Position numbers and translations under genes: made by a program
Part shown: in pieces, positions 5,178 to 9,007 of the stretch
Layout: each line of letters begins with the position of its first letter
Numbering within the stretch: the stretch's first letter is position 1
Notes under the pieces: model-generated
The model's database searches: none
Told to the model about the DNA's origin: nothing
The model's input: the letters and a program-made list of their open reading frames with translations, nothing else
Assembly: GCA_025464425.1 (NCBI GenBank)
Contig: JAODGV010000102.1
Coordinates: forward strand, 1 to 9,007
DNA length: 9,007 bases
Source of the DNA: Methanosarcinales archaeon
GTDB taxonomy: Archaea > Halobacteriota > Syntropharchaeia > Alkanophagales > Methanospirareceae
Direction of reading: 5' to 3'

Positions 5178-5642
5178 ATGGATGTTGCTGAGCGTGAATT
5201 TTCAGATTTAGACGAGCTTGTAAGGGGCATAGAGGAGAGGATAAGGAAGGAGGAACGTGAGATATACACTGAGCGGACGCTGGCAGAGGCGTATAATCCG
5301 AGGAATGTGGGCGAGCTGGGCAATCCAGACGGTGCAGCTCGAGTGACAGGTCCATGTGGCGATACCATGCAGATACACCTGCGGGTGGATAATGGCATAA
5401 TCGTGGCGAGTAAGTTCATAACTGACGGCTGTGGCGCTTCTATCGCATGTGGAAGTGTCGTTACCGAGCTGGTGAAGGGTAAGACAGTCGAAGAGGCGTT
5501 CGCTATCGAGGATAAGGACATCCTCTCGGTTCTGGGTGGCTTACCGGAGGAGAATATTCATTGCGCTATGCTCGCTGTGAAGACATTAAGAGCGGCACTG
5601 GAGGATTATAAGAGCAAAGACAAGGAGGTGATGAAAGTATGA
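5178..5642 (+). CDS. NifU/IscU-type iron-sulfur cluster scaffold protein
   Basis: It builds Fe-S clusters and passes them to target proteins in the cytoplasm. In the 154-residue product the three scaffold cysteines are visible: GPCGDT (Cys60, with Asp62), DGCGAS (Cys85) and IHCAM (Cys129, with His128), plus an extra Cys91. The HscA-recognition text LPPVK of bacterial IscU is replaced by LPEEN. An N-terminal charged helix of about 30 residues (LDELVRGIEERIRKEER) precedes the domain. I chose the ATG at 5178, with AAAGGAGA upstream, over an ATG at 5160 and an open TTG at 5118, because family similarity begins later and the SD fits. It overlaps the next gene by four bases (ATGA). Confidence 0.88.
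   Translation: MDVAEREFSDLDELVRGIEERIRKEEREIYTERTLAEAYNPRNVGELGNPDGAARVTGPCGDTMQIHLRVDNGIIVASKFITDGCGASIACGSVVTELVKGKTVEEAFAIEDKDILSVLGGLPEENIHCAMLAVKTLRAALEDYKSKDKEVMKV
5623..5633 (+). promoter_or_regulatory. Strong SD site for the second NifX-like gene
   Basis: AGGAGGTGATG lies inside the last codons of the scaffold gene and ends five bases before the ATG at 5639. It supports efficient coupled translation of the two proteins. Confidence 0.75.
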
Positions 5643-5998
5643 AACTGTGCATACCCACACTGGGAAGAGGTGGACTGGATGATATAGTGAGTGAGCATTT
5701 TGGTAGAGCACCCGCTTTCACCATAGTGGACATGAATACGAAGGATGTGAAGGTTGTGCCGAACAGTGGTGAGCATTTCGGCGGTACCAGAGCGGCGCCT
5801 GAGATACTGGCAGCGGAGGGTGTGGAAGTGGTACTCTGCTCAGGGCTGGGACCACGTGCGATAAATATGTTTGAGCAGTTCGGTATAGAGGTCTATGTAG
5901 GAGCGAGCGGTTCTGTCAGGGATGCGATAAGGGCTTTTCAGGCTGGATTGCTGCATGAAGCCTCTGATAGAGATGCATGCATGATGCACAGGCATTAG
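5639..5998 (+). CDS. Second NifX/NifB-C-like protein (dinitrogenase iron-molybdenum cofactor family)
   Basis: A single-domain 119-residue protein with the family text MKLCIPTLG, SEHFGRAPAFTIVD, ILAAEGVEVVLCSGLGPRA and GSVRDAIRAFQAGLL. It is related to the NifX-like product at 3814 but lacks the Met/Gly-rich and coiled-coil tail, and it ends in CMMHRH, a possible metal-binding tip. It is translationally coupled to the Fe-S scaffold upstream, which suggests it accepts or carries a metal cluster. No nitrogenase structural genes are in the window, so a role in nitrogenase cofactor synthesis is not implied. Confidence 0.85.
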   Translation: MKLCIPTLGRGGLDDIVSEHFGRAPAFTIVDMNTKDVKVVPNSGEHFGGTRAAPEILAAEGVEVVLCSGLGPRAINMFEQFGIEVYVGASGSVRDAIRAFQAGLLHEASDRDACMMHRH

Positions 5999-6020
5999 TG
6001 CGTGGTGATGTGAAGATGGT

Positions 6021-7250
6021 ATGACCGGTATGAGACAATACATAGCCAGACTGAGGGAGACCGGCACGCTGATAGAGATTGAACGCAGCGTATCATCGAG
6101 CTATGAAGCTGCTTCGATCGGGTTGAAGCACCGGAACAGACCCGTATTATTTCATGCTGTTGATGGCATGCACCGTGTCATAATGAACGCGATAAGCAGC
6201 AGAGAGATGCTGGCAGAGCTGCTCGGCACAACAGCCTCGAATATCGCACCGTTACTCGCAGGGATAGCCGATGGTATAGAACGGGGTGAAGTGCGTATAA
6301 CCGAAGATTCATACACGAAAGAGGTGATAGAAGAGCCGAACCTGAGTAAGTTGCCGGTATTACGGCATTTCAGTGGTGATGGTGGTGCGTATATCACAGG
6401 TGGTGTGGTCGTTGCGGAACTGGACAACGTGCGTAATGCATCTTTCCATCGCATGATGGTTCTCGAGAATAACAGGCTGGTTGCGAGGCTCGTAGCTCCA
6501 CGACACCTCTATAAGATGCATGTAGAAGCGCTGGAACGTGGCGAAGACCTGAATATAGGGATAGCAATAGGTGTTGCACCTCTGATTCTACTTGCTGCGG
6601 CGACGAGAGTGCCACCCGGTAAGGAGTTTGAATACGCATCTGTATTGATGAATGAGCCTGTGGAACTCTTCAGGCTGGAGAACGGCGTGGCTGTGCCACA
6701 TGCTGAGATAGTGCTTGAAGGTTACATAGGCAAAGAGCGTGCAAAAGAGGGTCCGTTTATGGATATTACAGGCACTTATGACATGGTGCGTGAGGAGCCT
6801 GTAATCACGCTTACGAGGATGTATCATAGAGAGAATCCAGTTTATCATGCCATTATACCATCAGGTGCGGAACACAGACTACTTATGGGCGTGCCGTACG
6901 AGCCATTGATATACCGAGCGGTGGAACGTGTTGCACGGGTGAAGAATGTGGTTCTAACAGAAGGAGGATGTTGCTACCTGCATGCGGTGGTACAGATAGA
7001 GAAGGATGGTGATGGTGATGCGAAGAATGCGATCATCGCTGCCTTCGCAGCGCATCCGAGTTTGAAGCTCGTTGTGGTCGTTGACACCGATATAGACATA
7101 TTCAAACCCGAGGAGGTGGAATACGCAATAGCAACACGGGTTCAATGGAGTAGAGATGTGGTGATGATACCGGGTGCAAGGGGCTCGTCACTTGACCCTT
7201 CATCGCCTGATGGACTGACGACAAAGGTTGGCATTGATGCAACCCGTTAA
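6021..7250 (+). CDS. UbiD-family decarboxylase, probable anhydromevalonate phosphate decarboxylase
   Basis: UbiD enzymes use prenylated FMN to decarboxylate unsaturated acids. The 409-residue product begins MRQYIARLRETGTLIEI, typical of the family, and has FHRMM (Arg144), AEIVLEG (Glu229, Glu233), EGPFMDITGTYD (243-254) and the C-terminal DTDIDI and SLDPS segments. Arg144 and the glutamates probably supply the Arg-Glu-Glu catalytic set. Archaeal UbiD homologues of about this length include the enzyme of the modified mevalonate pathway that decarboxylates trans-anhydromevalonate 5-phosphate; that is my preferred role, without specific residues to prove it. UbiX and the dehydratase subunits are not in the window. 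ATGs at 6021 and 6030 are both possible; GGTGATG lies at 6004-6010. An aromatic-acid decarboxylase is the alternative. Confidence 0.85.
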   Translation: MTGMRQYIARLRETGTLIEIERSVSSSYEAASIGLKHRNRPVLFHAVDGMHRVIMNAISSREMLAELLGTTASNIAPLLAGIADGIERGEVRITEDSYTKEVIEEPNLSKLPVLRHFSGDGGAYITGGVVVAELDNVRNASFHRMMVLENNRLVARLVAPRHLYKMHVEALERGEDLNIGIAIGVAPLILLAAATRVPPGKEFEYASVLMNEPVELFRLENGVAVPHAEIVLEGYIGKERAKEGPFMDITGTYDMVREEPVITLTRMYHRENPVYHAIIPSGAEHRLLMGVPYEPLIYRAVERVARVKNVVLTEGGCCYLHAVVQIEKDGDGDAKNAIIAAFAAHPSLKLVVVVDTDIDIFKPEEVEYAIATRVQWSRDVVMIPGARGSSLDPSSPDGLTTKVGIDATR

Positions 7251-7275
7251 GTGCTAAGCTGGGGCGCATCCCAGA

Positions 7276-7694
7276 ATGGTTAAGCTAAAAATACTGGCAT
7301 TGGGTTTGGCTATGGTTATGGCTATGGTTATGGTTATTCTCGCCGGCTGTATCGAGGAGACTCCAGAAGAAGAAACGAGTATAGCTACCCCATCCATCAA
7401 ACAAAAAGCAGAGGTTATAGAGCAGGAAGTGAAGTATGATGCCATCAGTGGACTCACTGAGGTCGGCGGAAAGCTTGCTTACCAGGTGGTATAGAGGGTG
7501 GCAGGAAACTTTTTATTGTATATGATGGTAAGGAAATCGGAAAGAAGTATGATTTTGCTGCATACCCGGAAGATGTGAACGGGAAGCTGGCTTATGTGGC
7601 AACGGAAGATAGGATTTCTGGAGTTGGAAAGGCACATGAAGATGATAAGTGCAACTGTCCATGTTCAGCGGGATGTTTTAACTGGATTGATTGA
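7276..7694 (+). pseudogene. Lipoprotein with 'GKLAY' repeats, broken by a one-base frame change
   Basis: From ATG 7276 the product starts with Lys residues, a hydrophobic Met/Val-rich signal segment and a lipobox ILAGC (Cys25), then an acidic linker. It should be an exported, lipid-anchored protein. The frame reaches VGGKLAYQVV and stops at 7494. The -1 frame continues at once with EGGRKLFIVYDGKEIGKKYD and VNGKLAYVATED, then a Cys-rich end (CNCPCSAGC) to a TGA at 7692-7694. The two KLAY units, each after a V(G/N)G, show that both halves belong together; one extra G in GTGGTATAG (about 7486-7494) would restore the frame. Such repeats suggest a beta-rich extracellular fold. Function unknown; no clear SD. 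Confidence 0.6.
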
Positions 7695-7853
7695 ACACAA
7701 ATATAGGGGTGCGTGAACGGCTTCATGAACAGCTGGATGTCTGGTTGGCATGCTGGAGGCAGAAATGTAGGGGGAGGAAGGGAAACTGGATGAGTTAGTA
7801 AGAGCGATTTTTGATACAATATCTTTCGGAACATTTTTTACTACCTCTTACTC
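7695..7853. other. Intergenic stretch without a convincing gene
   Basis: Between the lipoprotein remnant and the permease stop I see only short open stretches. One plus-strand run ending at 7856 reads EEGKLDELVRAIFDTI but has no start codon, as if it were the end of a decayed gene. A T6 run at 7834-7839 could end plus-strand transcription. Confidence 0.4.
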
Positions 7854-8708
7854 CTAAATCGGCAGGTTTATCCCCAGACCCTTCTTTATCATCACGTATC
7901 CCATGTATAGCATCACGATGATGAACACGTATCGTAACTGCTTTGCGGGCAGTTTATGCGCGGTTCTTACGCCCACCTGCGCCATCAGCACGCTCGTTAA
8001 TGCGAGCAGAATCCATGATTCAAGGTTCCAGTAACCCAGCAGGTGTCCAACTGATGATACGAATGGCATACCGGATTTCAGCCCGTTGTAGATATAGCCC
8101 GATAGCCCGCCGATGGCTGTGAATATCATCAGTGCCGTGGAAGTGCCAACCGCAAGATGTATTCCGAAGGACAGCGCAACCACCATCACTGGCACCATGA
8201 GCACACCGCCACCTATACCGATGATACCTGTGACGATACCGAGCGGGAATCCCCACGCAGCCCATATCAACGGGTTCTCTACGGGTTTCTTGCCCGTTAC
8301 TTCCGGTGGTTTCGCAGTGAGCATTCTGACCGCACCGGCGATTATCGCAGTGCCAAAAGCTATGCTCAGAACCGAACCCGGCAACAGTGAAGCGATTTTA
8401 GAACCTATAAATGCACCTATCGCACCCGTAACGCCGAGCACCAGCGCAGCTTTCCACAGTACCGCTCCTCGTTTCGTATGCCCGTAAGCGCCACTTGCCG
8501 CAGTGGGTATCACGACCGCGAGATTCGTACCAAAACCGATGAGGACTGCATTATGAAGGCTCATTGTGGAGTCCAGAGCGGTATATGCCCAGACCTGAAC
8601 AGGGATCATAATAAAGCAACCGCCGACACCGAGCATACCACTTGCGAATCCCACACCGAGCCCGGTAATCATGAGCACGAGTGCCACCGTCAAGAAGCTG
8701 AGAGGCAT
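7854..8708 (-). CDS. TauE/SafE (TSUP) family membrane permease
   Basis: A 284-residue integral membrane protein with about eight hydrophobic segments. It has the two-fold internal repeat of the family: GFASGMLGVGGCFIMIPV near the N-terminus (about 20-37) and GIVTGIIGIGGGVLMVPV in the second half. Members move sulfite, sulfoacetate, taurine-related compounds or other organic anions across the cytoplasmic membrane; the substrate cannot be read from the sequence. The ATG at 8708 overlaps the stop of the upstream thioredoxin-fold gene by one base (TGATG) and has a GGAGGTGATG SD, so the two are co-translated. The upstream redox gene makes a sulfur compound the likeliest cargo, which is inference. 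Confidence 0.88.
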   Translation of the reverse strand: MPLSFLTVALVLMITGLGVGFASGMLGVGGCFIMIPVQVWAYTALDSTMSLHNAVLIGFGTNLAVVIPTAASGAYGHTKRGAVLWKAALVLGVTGAIGAFIGSKIASLLPGSVLSIAFGTAIIAGAVRMLTAKPPEVTGKKPVENPLIWAAWGFPLGIVTGIIGIGGGVLMVPVMVVALSFGIHLAVGTSTALMIFTAIGGLSGYIYNGLKSGMPFVSSVGHLLGYWNLESWILLALTSVLMAQVGVRTAHKLPAKQLRYVFIIVMLYMGYVMIKKGLGINLPI

Positions 8709-9007
8709 CAGACATCACCTCCCCCGTTCGTTGCTTCTCTAAGCGCTTCTCGCAGTTCACCCTTATCGGGTACCTGCCCGAAGAACTTCAATCTATCGTT
8801 TATTACCACTGCGGGCGCTAAAATCAGACCGCTGTCCGGATGTCGTTCGAGTAGTGGCTTCGCTTTTCTGTCCAATCCCTCGGCGTCTCCTCTCGCCAAT
8901 TCCTCGCTTATATCTGGCATCGGTTCACCAACGAGTTCTGCAAACTGTCTTAATGATACGCATCTTCCATACCGTTCCGCCTCCTCCGTACCCACGACAA
9001 GCTTCTC
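8708..9007 (-). CDS. Thioredoxin-fold protein, C-terminal part (enters from right edge)
   Basis: The frame is open from the right edge (EKLVVGTEEAERYGRC...) to the TGA at 8708, giving 100 codons. The GTG at 8995 is internal rather than a convincing start. The end of a thioredoxin-like domain is visible: APAVVINDRLKFFGQVP, with the cis-Pro in LAPAV, followed by a helix (KGELREALREA). The N-terminal strand and any CxxC active site would lie outside the window. A charged helical insert (ISEELARGDAEGLDRKAKPL) sits before the cis-Pro strand. It is coupled to the downstream permease by a TGATG overlap, so it may handle a thiol or sulfur substrate for it. The fold assignment is moderate. Confidence 0.65.
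   Translation of the reverse strand, partial: EKLVVGTEEAERYGRCVSLRQFAELVGEPMPDISEELARGDAEGLDRKAKPLLERHPDSGLILAPAVVINDRLKFFGQVPDKGELREALREATNGGGDV
8713..8722 (-). promoter_or_regulatory. Strong SD site for the permease gene
   Basis: On the minus strand GGAGGTGATG ends four bases before the ATG at 8708 and lies inside the last codons of the thioredoxin-fold gene. It fixes the permease start and supports translational coupling. Confidence 0.75.

Noticed and set aside
6015..6023. Mini-ORF ATG GTA TGA before the UbiD-family gene
   Set aside because: A two-codon frame this close to the start is probably chance; no further sign of an upstream regulatory peptide.
7305..7340. Tandem GGCTATGGTTAT-type repeat
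   Set aside because: It encodes the hydrophobic signal segment of the lipoprotein (AMVMAMVMV); low-complexity coding sequence rather than a separate element.
8113..8487. 124-residue plus-strand open frame
   Set aside because: It is antisense to the permease gene, whose membrane repeats give a clear match.
1..9007. CRISPR arrays, tRNA or rRNA genes, insertion sequences
   Set aside because: I saw no regularly spaced direct repeats, no tRNA-like cloverleaf or rRNA segments, and no transposase or terminal inverted repeats by reading both strands.

Overview
The window looks like chromosomal DNA from a methanogen- or ANME-type euryarchaeon of moderate GC. The support is an N-terminal fragment of formylmethanofuran:tetrahydromethanopterin formyltransferase (Ftr), both siroheme decarboxylase subunits of the archaeal heme pathway (AhbA, AhbB), an archaeal DUF790/Bax1-type protein, a flavin-dependent thymidylate synthase, TATA-like promoter elements and very strong archaeal Shine-Dalgarno (SD) sites. 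An ANME-1-like lineage is possible, but that is a guess.

Layout. (1) Positions 1-1252, minus strand: ahbA, ahbB and ftr form a tightly packed unit read leftwards; ftr runs off the left edge. (2) 1253-1371 is a divergent promoter region. (3) 1372-2904 plus: DUF790/Bax1 nuclease family protein. (4) 2901-3617 minus: ThyX, whose stop codon overlaps the DUF790 stop. (5) 3618-3813: AT-rich divergent promoter region. (6) 3814-5052 plus: a cassette of a NifX-like protein (frameshifted as read), a 50-residue Trp/Tyr-rich protein, a 55-residue zinc ribbon and a DUF5320-like coiled-coil protein, closed by a hairpin/T-tract terminator. (7) 5178-7250 plus: NifU/IscU-type Fe-S scaffold, a second NifX-like protein, then a UbiD-family decarboxylase. 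(8) 7276-7694 plus: a lipoprotein with 'GKLAY' repeats, also broken by a one-base frame change. (9) 7695-7853: no convincing gene. (10) 7854-9007 minus: a TauE/SafE-type permease preceded by the C-terminal part of a thioredoxin-fold protein that enters from the right edge.

How the genes may work together. The left unit links heme synthesis to the C1 pathway. The centre looks like an Fe-S or metal-cofactor handling module with no nitrogenase genes: a cluster scaffold, two FeMo-cofactor-binding-domain proteins and three small accessory proteins of unknown role. The UbiD-family enzyme is plausibly the anhydromevalonate phosphate decarboxylase of archaeal isoprenoid synthesis. The right-hand pair suggests export or uptake of a sulfur compound or organic anion coupled to thiol chemistry.

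The most interesting part is the small-protein cassette at 3814-5052. Two genes carry frame changes that a single missing base in a short homopolymer would explain; sequencing error, real mutation and recoding cannot be told apart here.
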